Origin: CAVXTF01 sp963701375
GTDB taxonomy: Bacteria > Actinomycetota > Acidimicrobiia > Acidimicrobiales > CAVXTF01
Direction of reading: 5' to 3'
Assembly: GCA_963701375.1 (NCBI GenBank)
Contig: CAVOZT010000004.1
Coordinates: 372,001 to 436,000, forward strand
Length of the DNA: 64,000 nucleotides
A program made the position numbers and the translations under genes. Below the pieces are notes generated by a model. It did not search any database. It had not been told where the DNA came from and saw only the letters and a program-made list of their open reading frames with translations. Below, piece after piece: positions 45,279-53,106 of the stretch; the stretch's first letter is position 1, and the number at the start of each line of letters is the position of its first letter.

Positions 45279-45297
45279 GGGAACGTCGGTGGTTCCC
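45279..45297. promoter_or_regulatory. Inverted repeat upstream of the FadA2-like thiolase
   Basis: GGGAAC / GTTCCC with a 7-base spacer (GTCGGTG), 20-38 bases before the thiolase ATG (minus strand). It resembles the half-sites of the KstR-like operators but with wider spacing. Could be a repressor site; may be chance in GC-rich DNA. Confidence 0.3.
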
Positions 45298-45324
45298 GCG
45301 GGCCTGTGGGGGAGCCACACATTG

Positions 45325-45813
45325 TCACAGTCCGGCAGCGGAGCGAGGCGCTGGTTCGATCTCGCGTCGCATGGTCCGGTGCGGGCCGATGCCGGCAACG
45401 TGCTCCTGACCGCCGAAGGCGACGAACCCGGCTCGCTCGTAGAAGGCCAAGGCCCCGAGGCGGGCCGTGCACCAGACGAGCCCACCGCCCTCCGAGCTCA
45501 CGTGTTGAAGCAGGCTCGCCAGGACCCGGCCTCCGAATCCAGAACCCCTCAGATCTCCGCGTGTGGCCATTCCCCTCACCCGCCAGGCCCCCGTGTCGCC
45601 TTCGTGCCACTCGGGCTTCTCGGGTAGGACCGAGCCGACGGCAAACACCGTGGCGTCGTCGAGCGTCGTCGCCTCGAGGGCGGCAAAGTGCGCGCTGCGA
45701 GGATCGTCGTCCTGCCGATAGTGAGCATCGGCCCACCGCCGGCCCGTCCTGAGCACTGCGTGTCTGAGAGGGAGCACGACATCCGCCGTGACGCGGCAGA
45801 AGCGGACGATCAC
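45325..45813 (-). CDS. GNAT-family N-acetyltransferase
   Basis: 162 residues from the GTG at 45813 overlapping the upstream gene's stop. VFAVGSVLPEKPEWHEGDTGAWRVRGMATRGDLRGSGFGGRVLASLLQHV contains the acetyl-CoA-binding R-x-x-G-x-G/A motif, and LGALAFYERAGFVAFGGQEHV is the usual C-terminal strand-helix. The substrate is unknown. It is the third gene of a minus-strand operon with two membrane proteins of unknown role. Confidence 0.83.
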   Translation of the reverse strand: MIVRFCRVTADVVLPLRHAVLRTGRRWADAHYRQDDDPRSAHFAALEATTLDDATVFAVGSVLPEKPEWHEGDTGAWRVRGMATRGDLRGSGFGGRVLASLLQHVSSEGGGLVWCTARLGALAFYERAGFVAFGGQEHVAGIGPHRTMRREIEPAPRSAAGL

Positions 45814-47258
45814 TTCTTGGTGGACTTCACCGCCGCGGCCGTCTTGCTCGCAGTTGCCTCCATGCGGTGCTGGAGGGTCGACAACAGGACGCTCCACGTA
45901 CGCGAGGGTATTGGCTTGTTGGTCGAGTCGTAACCCTCGAGCAATTCCTCGAGACGCCCCGAACCCATGAGCACGAACCGGTTGCGGAAGTTGAAGACGT
46001 CTCCCGAAACCACGAGTTGAGCGGTCACGTCGAACTCGAGAGTTTCCACACCCGGAACCTGAGCGACCCGCGACGCTTTCGAGGTGAGCGAGTCGACCGT
46101 ACCGCCCTCCTGGCCGTAGGACGCTCGGAGCTCCGAGACGAGGAAGCTCGCGAAGCACGAAGGGAAAGAGGGGCTCGCTATGACGGCGAAGTCGCTCCGT
46201 TGGTCCGACGGGGTGGCGACCTCGGACGCTATCGAGAAGAGCTGAGGAGTCACGCTCAATTGAGAAGGGTTCGAGTTCGACGGGTTGTAGGAGTTGGAGT
46301 TCCATGTGGGCGGCCCGCCGGAGTAGTAGTTGCCGGTGAAGAGTTGCATGTGGTCCAACGGAAGGTTCGAACACTGCTGCAGGACGGAGAACGATGGCTC
46401 GATGATCGACGACGCGGCGGGCAGGAACGGGTCGTTGGTTGTCGACTGGGCGAATGCCTGAGGTTGTCCGGCGATCTCGGGACCCGCATCACCGTTGGAC
46501 TGCCAGTTGTGAAGGTCTGAGTTCCTTATGAGGACGGAGGCGGTCGCCGCGTTCGGAGTCATGGATGCCGGCGGCCCTGAAAGCTCGTGTGCCGGGACGG
46601 GCGAGGTCGTCGCGGTGACCGGGCGCTTGTGACGCGCAGCGGTCGTGGTCGTGTTTGCAGCAGTCTTCGAAGGAGAGCCGCTGCCGAGCGTGATGATGGC
46701 GACAACCGCCACGACCGCGACGACGCCTGTTGCCGCGAGACCGACGACGAGGCCCTTCTTGCGCTTCTGGCGAGCCGCCTTGGTGGCAGGGTGAGCAGCG
46801 ATCAGGACGGGTTGGTATCCGCCACTCACTGCGCTCGGGGTTTGGGGCGTTCCAGCCGCGGATACCGCCCCCTGCGCCGGTGGGGTCGGAATGGCAGGCG
46901 GTCGCGTTTGTGTCCCCGACGAGCCGCCGTTCGGGGACGGAGAAGGAGCAAGGTGCACGAGCTCGACCACAAGTGCCGGGGGAAGCTGGTCTGCAGGCAC
47001 GAGGAAGCTGAGCGTCCGGTCTGCCAGGACGACGTCGAGCTCCGTGGCCGCCCTGCCGTCTGGGAACGCCAGCGTGAACCCGGGTGAGAATTGCTGCACG
47101 GCGGTCCAAGGGAGGGTGCTCGCCTGAGCCCCTTCACCCCCGGCCACCGTGATGCCGCTCGTGCCTACTGACAGCTCCAGGTCGTGAGCCCAGGTCTGAG
47201 ACCTGCTCGAGCCGGTTACAGCCGCCCCGAGCGAGACACCGTGAAAGTGCGCCTCCAT
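45810..47258 (-). CDS. Single-pass membrane protein of unknown function
   Basis: 482 residues. A small N-terminal beta domain (LELSVGTSGITVAGGEGAQASTLPWTAVQQFSPG, about 25-105) resembles a cytosolic PH-like or coat domain. It is followed by a Pro/Ser-rich linker, a basic stretch (RQKRKKG) and one membrane helix (about 166-190, LVVGLAATGVVAVVAVVAIITLG). The outside part is ~290 residues with Ser/Thr/Pro-rich stalk, then a domain with two Cys (QQCSN, SCFASF) and an aromatic loop (YYSGGPPTWNSNSYNPSNSN). The C-terminus is Ala/Lys-rich. No family recognised. Confidence 0.7.
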   Translation of the reverse strand: MEAHFHGVSLGAAVTGSSRSQTWAHDLELSVGTSGITVAGGEGAQASTLPWTAVQQFSPGFTLAFPDGRAATELDVVLADRTLSFLVPADQLPPALVVELVHLAPSPSPNGGSSGTQTRPPAIPTPPAQGAVSAAGTPQTPSAVSGGYQPVLIAAHPATKAARQKRKKGLVVGLAATGVVAVVAVVAIITLGSGSPSKTAANTTTTAARHKRPVTATTSPVPAHELSGPPASMTPNAATASVLIRNSDLHNWQSNGDAGPEIAGQPQAFAQSTTNDPFLPAASSIIEPSFSVLQQCSNLPLDHMQLFTGNYYSGGPPTWNSNSYNPSNSNPSQLSVTPQLFSIASEVATPSDQRSDFAVIASPSFPSCFASFLVSELRASYGQEGGTVDSLTSKASRVAQVPGVETLEFDVTAQLVVSGDVFNFRNRFVLMGSGRLEELLEGYDSTNKPIPSRTWSVLLSTLQHRMEATASKTAAAVKSTKK

Positions 47259-47273
47259 GTCACGCCCCGGCCC

Positions 47274-47786
47274 TCAAGCCGCAAGCGATCGGAGCAGGAG
47301 GTTCCAAGCGACATACCACTGGCCGTCGACCTCGACGCAGGGTATGGCCGGCAGGTTGTTGCAGGCCAGGCTTCCGTTGCATGCCTGCAGTACGACGCTC
47401 GCAGCGGTGCCCGAGATGATCTGCGACGCGACCTTCGTGGCGTGGGTCCCGGCCAGTGCGCCGCCGGGGATGCCGGAGTACGTCCTCATGGTCGTAAGCG
47501 CAGCGGCCCGGTCGACCGGGTCGACGTCGGCGTCTGCGGCCGTGTAGTTGCCGGACCCGATCTGGAAGACGAAATCGGTCGCGATCGTGGACGGGGAGCG
47601 GTGTGCAGACGGGTGCGTGAGCACATAGCCGACGCCGCTGGCGACGGCGACGAGCACCACGATGAGCAGGCCGTCGAGCCAAAGGGGCAGGTGACGCCTC
47701 ATCTTCCGCTGGGCGCCCATCTTGGACTGGATGCGCGTGGGCTTTCGGTACGCGAACTGGTTGTCGTCGTAAGCGCTGATTGCCAT
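47274..47786 (-). CDS. Small single-pass membrane protein of unknown function
   Basis: 170 residues. A basic cytosolic N-terminus (YRKPTRIQSKMGAQRKMRR) precedes one membrane helix (about 34-54, LPLWLDGLLIVVLVAVASGVGYVL) and an exported domain with three Cys (QACNGSLACNNLPAIPCVEVDGQWYVAW). The pattern VEVDGQWYVAWNLLL is common to small NTF2-like extracytoplasmic domains, but this is weak. ATG at 47786. Operon with the next two minus-strand genes (15-base gap). Confidence 0.65.
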   Translation of the reverse strand: MAISAYDDNQFAYRKPTRIQSKMGAQRKMRRHLPLWLDGLLIVVLVAVASGVGYVLTHPSAHRSPSTIATDFVFQIGSGNYTAADADVDPVDRAAALTTMRTYSGIPGGALAGTHATKVASQIISGTAASVVLQACNGSLACNNLPAIPCVEVDGQWYVAWNLLLRSLAA

Positions 47787-47907
47787 GGGCCTCGCCCGTG
47801 AGGTTGACCACGCCGAGTGGCGAGGCGACCGCAACCTTTCGGTCTCGGGTATTGGTCGGCGGATTCCACCGGACCCTTGAGGGCTGGGCAGGCAGGGGGC
47901 CCGAAAA

Positions 47908-47921
47908 TGTAACGTGTTCCA
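47908..47921. promoter_or_regulatory. KstR-like operator upstream of fadE26
   Basis: TGTAACGTGTTCCA, a full match to TnnAACnnGTTnnA, 32 bases before the FadE26-like ATG at 47954. It sits in the 167-base divergent region with the minus-strand gene starting at 47786 on the other side. Confidence 0.65.
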
Positions 47922-47953
47922 AACGAGAGCTCGGGATCGAGGCCAGGACTGCG

Positions 47954-49129
47954 ATGGAGATCGGCTTAACCGAAGAGCAAGAGGAGCTCCGAACGGAGCT
48001 CCGGGAGTACTACGCAAACCTGCTCACCCCGGACGTCGAGGCCGAGCTGGCGTTGGCCGGGGGGGTAGGGCCGACCGTCCGTCGGGTTGTGAAGCAGATG
48101 GCCGCCGACGGATGGCTCGGGATCGGATGGCCGACCGAATACGGAGGACAGGGCCGGTCGGCGGTCGAGCAGTTCATCTTCTTCGACGAGTCGATGCGCT
48201 CCGGAGCTCCGGTGCCGATGCTCACGATCAACACAGTCGGGCCAACGATCATGGCGTTCGGCTCGCAGGAGCAGAAGGAGTTCTTCCTGCCGAGGATCCT
48301 CGCCGGCGAACTTCACTTCTGCATCGGCTACACCGAGCCGAACGCCGGGACCGACCTTGCCGCTCTCGAGACCAAAGGAGTGGTTGACGGCGACGAGCTG
48401 ATCATCAACGGGCAGAAGGTCTTCACGAGCCTTGCCGGCGACGCCGATTACTGCTGGCTGGCCATTCGAACCAACCCCGACGCGTCGAAGCACAAGGGGA
48501 TATCGATCGTGATCGTCCCGATGAACACACCTGGAGTGAGAGTGGTCCCGATGCAGCTGATCGGCGATCACAACATCAACACCACCTACTGGGAAGACGT
48601 CCGGGTTCCGCTTTCCAACGTCGTCGGCGGGCTCAACAACGGATGGTCGCTCATAACGAACCAGCTCAACCACGAGCGCGTCACGTTGTGCTCCCCAGGG
48701 ATCATTGAACGCGCGCTGGGCGACGTGCTCGAGTGGGCGAAGGTGACGTTGCTCGCAGACGGCCGGCGCGTGGTGGACCAGGAATGGGCGAGGATCAACT
48801 TGGCGAAGGTCCACGCCAAGCTCGAGTTCCTGCGACTGATCAACTGGAAGGTCGCATGGACCGCCACCCAAGGCCACCTCGACGTTGCGGACGCTTCTTC
48901 GATCAAGGTGTTCGGAACCGAGTTCTACCTGGAGGCGCTTCGTCTGCTGTCCGAGGTGATCGGGCCTACTGCGACGTTGAGGCGTGACTCTCCGGGAGCG
49001 GTGATCAAGGGACGGCTCGAGTCGTACTCGCGTGGCCTGATAATCCTCACGTTCGGCGGGGGAACCAACGAGGTGCAGCGCGATCTCATCGCCATCTTCG
49101 GTCTCGGCATGCCGAGATCCCTTCGCTGA
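47954..49129 (+). CDS. fadE26: Acyl-CoA dehydrogenase, FadE26-like (ChsE4), catalytic subunit
   Basis: 391 residues. LTEEQEELRTELREYYANLLTP, GWPTEYGGQGRSAVEQFIFFDE, PVPMLTINTVGPTIMAFG, FCIGYTEPNAGTDLAALE, NQLNHERVTL and ILTFGGGTNEVQRDLIA match mycobacterial FadE26 closely as remembered. E241 in NHERV corresponds to the catalytic Glu of this subclass. FadE26 pairs with FadE27 as an alpha2beta2 enzyme that dehydrogenates the intact steroid side-chain CoA ester. It is directly followed by the FadE27-like gene (18-base gap), the same order as in mycobacteria. Confidence 0.86.
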   Translation: MEIGLTEEQEELRTELREYYANLLTPDVEAELALAGGVGPTVRRVVKQMAADGWLGIGWPTEYGGQGRSAVEQFIFFDESMRSGAPVPMLTINTVGPTIMAFGSQEQKEFFLPRILAGELHFCIGYTEPNAGTDLAALETKGVVDGDELIINGQKVFTSLAGDADYCWLAIRTNPDASKHKGISIVIVPMNTPGVRVVPMQLIGDHNINTTYWEDVRVPLSNVVGGLNNGWSLITNQLNHERVTLCSPGIIERALGDVLEWAKVTLLADGRRVVDQEWARINLAKVHAKLEFLRLINWKVAWTATQGHLDVADASSIKVFGTEFYLEALRLLSEVIGPTATLRRDSPGAVIKGRLESYSRGLIILTFGGGTNEVQRDLIAIFGLGMPRSLR

Positions 49130-49147
49130 ATCGAGAGGAACGAAGGA

Positions 49148-50302
49148 ATGGACTTCTCGCTCAACGAGGATCAGGAAGCAGCTCGCGAGCTCGCTGCCAC
49201 GATCTTCAAGGACCTTTCTACCCACGAGCGTCTGCGCGAGGTCGAAGCGACCGACAGCCGTTTCGACGACAAGCTCTGGGCGCAACTCGCCGGCGCCGGG
49301 TTGCTCGGGCTGTCGATACCTCAGGCTCAAGGTGGCGAGGGTCTGGGCTTCTTGGAGTCGTGTTTGCTCGCCGAGGAAGCGGGTCGGTCAGCGGCGGCCC
49401 TGCCTGTCGTAGCCGCTCTGGTGCTCGGCGCGGCCCCGATCGCAGCTTTCGGCACAGAGGCGCTTCGCGACAGGTGGCTCCCGGGCGTCGCTTCTGGTTC
49501 GACGATCCTTTCGGCCGCGCTCGAAGAACCGGGCGGAGATCCCTTTTCGCCTGTCACCGTCGCGACCGCGGACGGCGACGGCTGGCGCATCGACGGGACG
49601 AAGACGTGCGTGCTTTCCGGGATGCTCGCAGATGCTCTGGTGGTCCCGGCCCGACTCGACGGTGGGGCCGAGCTTTTCGTGGTTCCGTGCGACGCGAGCG
49701 GCGTGTCGAGAACCAGGCAGGTCCCCACGAGCGGCCAGCCCGAGGCACACTTGGAGCTCGACGGGGTGCAGGTAGGTCCCGACGACCTGCTCCGGCCGAC
49801 TGGTGGCGAGAACCTGAGGTGGCTTGTAGAGAGGGCCGAGGCGGCGCTCTGCGTTCAGATGGCCGGCGCATGCAAGGCCGCGGTTGAGATGACCGCCAGG
49901 TACACGAGTGAACGTCGCCAGTTCGGCAAGCCGATCGCGGAGTTTCAGGCCGTAGGTCAACGCGCGGCCGACGCTTACGTGGACGCAGAGGCCGTCCGGC
50001 TGACCGCCTGGCAGGCCGCTTGGCGCCTCGACGAAGGATTGCCGGCTTCGGCTGAGGTCGCAGTCGCGAAGTTCTGGGCCGACGATGGCGCGCAGCGGGT
50101 CGTTCACGGATGCCAGCACCTCCACGGAGGTGTCGGGGTCGATCGCGACTATCCGGTGCACCGTTACTTCTTGATGATCAAGCACCTCGCACTGACACTC
50201 GGTGGTACGTCGCAGAGCCTGTTGCGGCTCGGCGACATCCTGGCTTATGGGGACGGTGCAGGATCCGGATCTGCACCGCACGAGGAGCGCGCGCCCGCCT
50301 AA
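49148..50302 (+). CDS. fadE27: Acyl-CoA dehydrogenase, FadE27-like (ChsE5), partner subunit
   Basis: 384 residues of acyl-CoA dehydrogenase fold with weaker conservation, as usual for the partner subunit. TARYTSERRQFGKPIAEFQAVGQRAADAYVDAEAVRLTAWQAAWRLDEG and HGCQHLHGGVGVDRDYPVHRYFLMIKHLALTLGGTSQSLLRLG cover the FAD and dimer contacts, but the NHER-type catalytic Glu is missing. A GAGGAACGAAGG ribosome site lies upstream. It should form the heterotetramer with the previous protein. Confidence 0.82.
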   Translation: MDFSLNEDQEAARELAATIFKDLSTHERLREVEATDSRFDDKLWAQLAGAGLLGLSIPQAQGGEGLGFLESCLLAEEAGRSAAALPVVAALVLGAAPIAAFGTEALRDRWLPGVASGSTILSAALEEPGGDPFSPVTVATADGDGWRIDGTKTCVLSGMLADALVVPARLDGGAELFVVPCDASGVSRTRQVPTSGQPEAHLELDGVQVGPDDLLRPTGGENLRWLVERAEAALCVQMAGACKAAVEMTARYTSERRQFGKPIAEFQAVGQRAADAYVDAEAVRLTAWQAAWRLDEGLPASAEVAVAKFWADDGAQRVVHGCQHLHGGVGVDRDYPVHRYFLMIKHLALTLGGTSQSLLRLGDILAYGDGAGSGSAPHEERAPA

Positions 50303-50311
50303 CGTCGGGGT

Positions 50312-51706
50312 ATGCCCCTACACAAGCACGAACCGCAAGACCATCACGACGCGGTCGTCGCCGTTCGTCCCCAGTTCCTCGATCCCGGCGAGGAGATCCC
50401 CCGGTTCCGGCTGCCTCGCACCGGGCTCGCGTCCGAGAGCGCGTACCAGGTCGTCCACGACGAGCTTCTGCTGGACGGGGTCGCGCGGCTCAACCTTGCG
50501 ACGTTCGTCACGACGTGGATGGAGCCCGCTGCCGAGCTCCTCATGTCGGAGTGCGCTTCGAAGAACATGATCGACAAGGACGAATACCCGCAGACAGCCG
50601 AGATAGAGAAGCGTTGCTGCGCAATGATCGCCCATTTGTGGCACGTCGTCGACAGCGAGCATCCAACCGGTTGCTCAACTACGGGCTCGAGCGAAGCGTG
50701 CATGCTCGGCGGGCTCGCACTTAAATGGCGCTGGCGGCAGCGTCGCGAGGCCGGCGGCTTGCCGGCGGACAAGCCGAACCTCGTCACCGGGTCGAACGTC
50801 CAGGTTTGCTGGGAGAAGTTCTGCCGATACTGGGACGTCGAGCATCGCCAGGTTCCGGTCGGACCCGAGCTCACTCATCTGACCGCCGAAGGGGCTGTCG
50901 CGCACTGCGACGAGAACACGATCGGTGTCGTCGCGATTCTCGGATCGACCTACGACGGCGCCTACGAGCCCGTAGCCGAGATCGCGCGCGCTCTCGATGC
51001 TCTCGCTGCGGCCGACGGTCCCGACATTCCCATCCACGTCGACGCCGCGTCCGGGGGGTTCGTGGCTCCCTTCTGCGACGAGGATCTGGAGTGGGACTTT
51101 CGTGTGGCGCGGGTGCAGTCGATCAACGCTTCCGGGCACAAATACGGTCTTGTGTACCCCGGCGTGGGTTGGATCATATGGAGGGACCACGAAGCGCTCC
51201 CGAAGGATCTCGTGTTCGACGTCGAGTACCTGGGAGGGCACATGCCGACCTTCGCCCTCAACTTCTCGCGACCGGGAGCTCAGGTGGTCGCGCAGTACTA
51301 CATGTTCCTGCGCCTCGGCCGCGAAGGCTACCGGCGTGTTCAAGACGCATGTTGCGAGACTGCCGCCTGGATAGCAGAGCAGGTTGACTCGATGGAGCAA
51401 TTCGATCTGGTCTCGCGGGGGAACGGGATCCCGGTCGTCGCGTTCAAGATGGTTGGAGATCGCGGGTACACGGTCTACGACGTGTCCGAGACGTTGCGCG
51501 CAAGAGGTTGGCTCGTCCCTGCATACCCGATGCCGCCCGATCTGCAGGACACTTCGGTTCTGCGAGTGGTCGTCCGAAATGGGCTCAGCCGCGACCTGGC
51601 GGGGATCCTCGTCGACGATCTGAAATCGGCCGTGGAGCGGCTAGAGAGGAGAGGCGGCATTCGCGGCGGCGAGCCGGACGAGGCCCAGACGGGGTTTCAC
51701 CACTAG
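50312..51706 (+). CDS. gadB: Glutamate decarboxylase
   Basis: 464-residue PLP enzyme converting glutamate to 4-aminobutyrate and CO2. MDKDEYPQTAEIEKRC, HLWHVVDSEHPTGCSTTGSSEACMLGGLALKWRW, IPIHVDAASGGFVAPF and the PLP-lysine motif SINASGHKYGLVYPGVGW are diagnostic, and length fits (460-466). It lies 9 bases after the FadE27-like gene, an unusual neighbour. GAD helps acid resistance or feeds the GABA shunt; why it would be co-expressed with steroid dehydrogenases is unclear. No GABA antiporter is present nearby. Confidence 0.95.
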   Translation: MPLHKHEPQDHHDAVVAVRPQFLDPGEEIPRFRLPRTGLASESAYQVVHDELLLDGVARLNLATFVTTWMEPAAELLMSECASKNMIDKDEYPQTAEIEKRCCAMIAHLWHVVDSEHPTGCSTTGSSEACMLGGLALKWRWRQRREAGGLPADKPNLVTGSNVQVCWEKFCRYWDVEHRQVPVGPELTHLTAEGAVAHCDENTIGVVAILGSTYDGAYEPVAEIARALDALAAADGPDIPIHVDAASGGFVAPFCDEDLEWDFRVARVQSINASGHKYGLVYPGVGWIIWRDHEALPKDLVFDVEYLGGHMPTFALNFSRPGAQVVAQYYMFLRLGREGYRRVQDACCETAAWIAEQVDSMEQFDLVSRGNGIPVVAFKMVGDRGYTVYDVSETLRARGWLVPAYPMPPDLQDTSVLRVVVRNGLSRDLAGILVDDLKSAVERLERRGGIRGGEPDEAQTGFHH

Positions 51707-51844
51707 ATGCCGGTCCTCCGAGCGGGCAAAGGCACGCGTGTCGTGTTCGTGTGACCCTCTTCCCGAAGACGGGGATACGATCGATCGGAGAGGGCTTTGA
51801 TCCCTTGATCTGAGCGGGGCTCATTCACTCACAAGGGGGACTTC

Positions 51845-53068
51845 ATGCGTCGTTCTTCGTCGAGAAGCGTAAGCGTCCTGCTTGGTGTCGGGTTGGTTGT
51901 CGGAGGCCTGGCGCTCTGCGTTCCCGCTGGAGCTGACACAGCGTCGTCGACGAAAACGGGACCCACGTGGAAGATCCTTCGAACTCCGAATCCGACTGGG
52001 TCGGTCGGCAGCAGCCTTTCAGCGGTGTCGTGCAGCAACAAAGGGGACTGCATGGCCGTAGGTACCTATTACACCTCGTCTAATCCTCCACCCGGCAGCC
52101 AGGAAACTCTTGCCGAGCAATACAAAGGGACCAGGTGGTCGATTGTCACGACTCCACCGATCACGGGCGTGAACAACGCCCTGTTGAGCGGAGTCTCGTG
52201 CCCAGAACCCAATGCATGTATGGCAGTGGGATACGTGGTCACCTCGAAGAACGCTCACGTGGGCGCTCTGGTCGAGTCCTGGAACGGGAAGTCGTGGACC
52301 ATTGTCCCGACTCCGCTGCCCACGGGCGCAACCTGGACGATCTTCGCCGGCGTGTCGTGTGTCAACCCTCAGTCGTGTGTCGCTGTGGGCGGCTACATCA
52401 AGCGGAACAACGAGCTGCCGTTAGCGGAGTCCTGGAACGGGTCGGCGTGGTCGATCCTGAACGCCCCGAACCCGCATGCCGAGAATGGGAGCGCATTCAC
52501 GGCCGTGGAATGCGTCAAGACGAACAAGTGCGAGGTGACCGGCGACTATGCCTACGCGGATGTCGCCCAGTCCGTCTTCGCCTACGGCTACCGCGGCACG
52601 ACATGGACCGCCCAGAAGCAGAAGAACCCATCCGGCCAGCAGATCAACTCCGACAACGGCCTGTCGTGTAACGCCGTAGACACGTGCATGTCGGTTGGGA
52701 GCTGGACCAACATCGGACCGCTCGCGCTTGCTCAGTCCTGGAACGGAACCTCGTGGAGCCGTCGAGCGCTTCCCGCTCCGAGCGGCTCTAAGACGGACGA
52801 ACTGATCGGCGTCTCGTGTATTTCGGAGAACGTTTGCACAGCTGTAGGTGACTGGGCGAACAACCTGAACAACTATCCGAGCTCAACACTGGCCGAGGAG
52901 TGGAACGGTACCTCCTGGGACTTGACGACCACCCCTGATCCGCCGGGAAGTAGTAGTTCCCTGTCGAACGTTTCGTGCATCGCAGCCGCTGACTGCGTTG
53001 CGGTTGGCTCCTCTTACGACACCTCCGCCAAGGTCGGAACCACGCTCGCCGAGGTGTACTCCCAGTGA
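51845..53068 (+). CDS. Exported Cys-paired repeat protein
   Basis: 407 residues, signal peptide (about 1-32, LLGVGLVVGGLALCVPAGAD), RBS AAGGGGG. About seven repeats of ~50-60 residues follow the pattern VSC...CMAVG...LAESWNGxxWxIVPTP, for example LSGVSCPEPNACMAVGYV and IGVSCISENVCTAVGDW. Each repeat has two Cys that probably form a local disulfide. The strand pattern resembles a beta-propeller blade, so a seven-bladed secreted propeller is likely. Function unknown; possibly adhesion or carbohydrate binding. Confidence 0.78.
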   Translation: MRRSSSRSVSVLLGVGLVVGGLALCVPAGADTASSTKTGPTWKILRTPNPTGSVGSSLSAVSCSNKGDCMAVGTYYTSSNPPPGSQETLAEQYKGTRWSIVTTPPITGVNNALLSGVSCPEPNACMAVGYVVTSKNAHVGALVESWNGKSWTIVPTPLPTGATWTIFAGVSCVNPQSCVAVGGYIKRNNELPLAESWNGSAWSILNAPNPHAENGSAFTAVECVKTNKCEVTGDYAYADVAQSVFAYGYRGTTWTAQKQKNPSGQQINSDNGLSCNAVDTCMSVGSWTNIGPLALAQSWNGTSWSRRALPAPSGSKTDELIGVSCISENVCTAVGDWANNLNNYPSSTLAEEWNGTSWDLTTTPDPPGSSSSLSNVSCIAAADCVAVGSSYDTSAKVGTTLAEVYSQ

Positions 53069-53106
53069 CCTGAAACGGCACGCATCCGCCGGCGACGGAC
53101 GTCGGA

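Noticed and set aside
47966..49330. A 454-codon minus-strand open frame opposite the FadE26-like gene
   Set aside because: No domain features; it spans the intergenic gap and part of the next gene, which real genes here do not.
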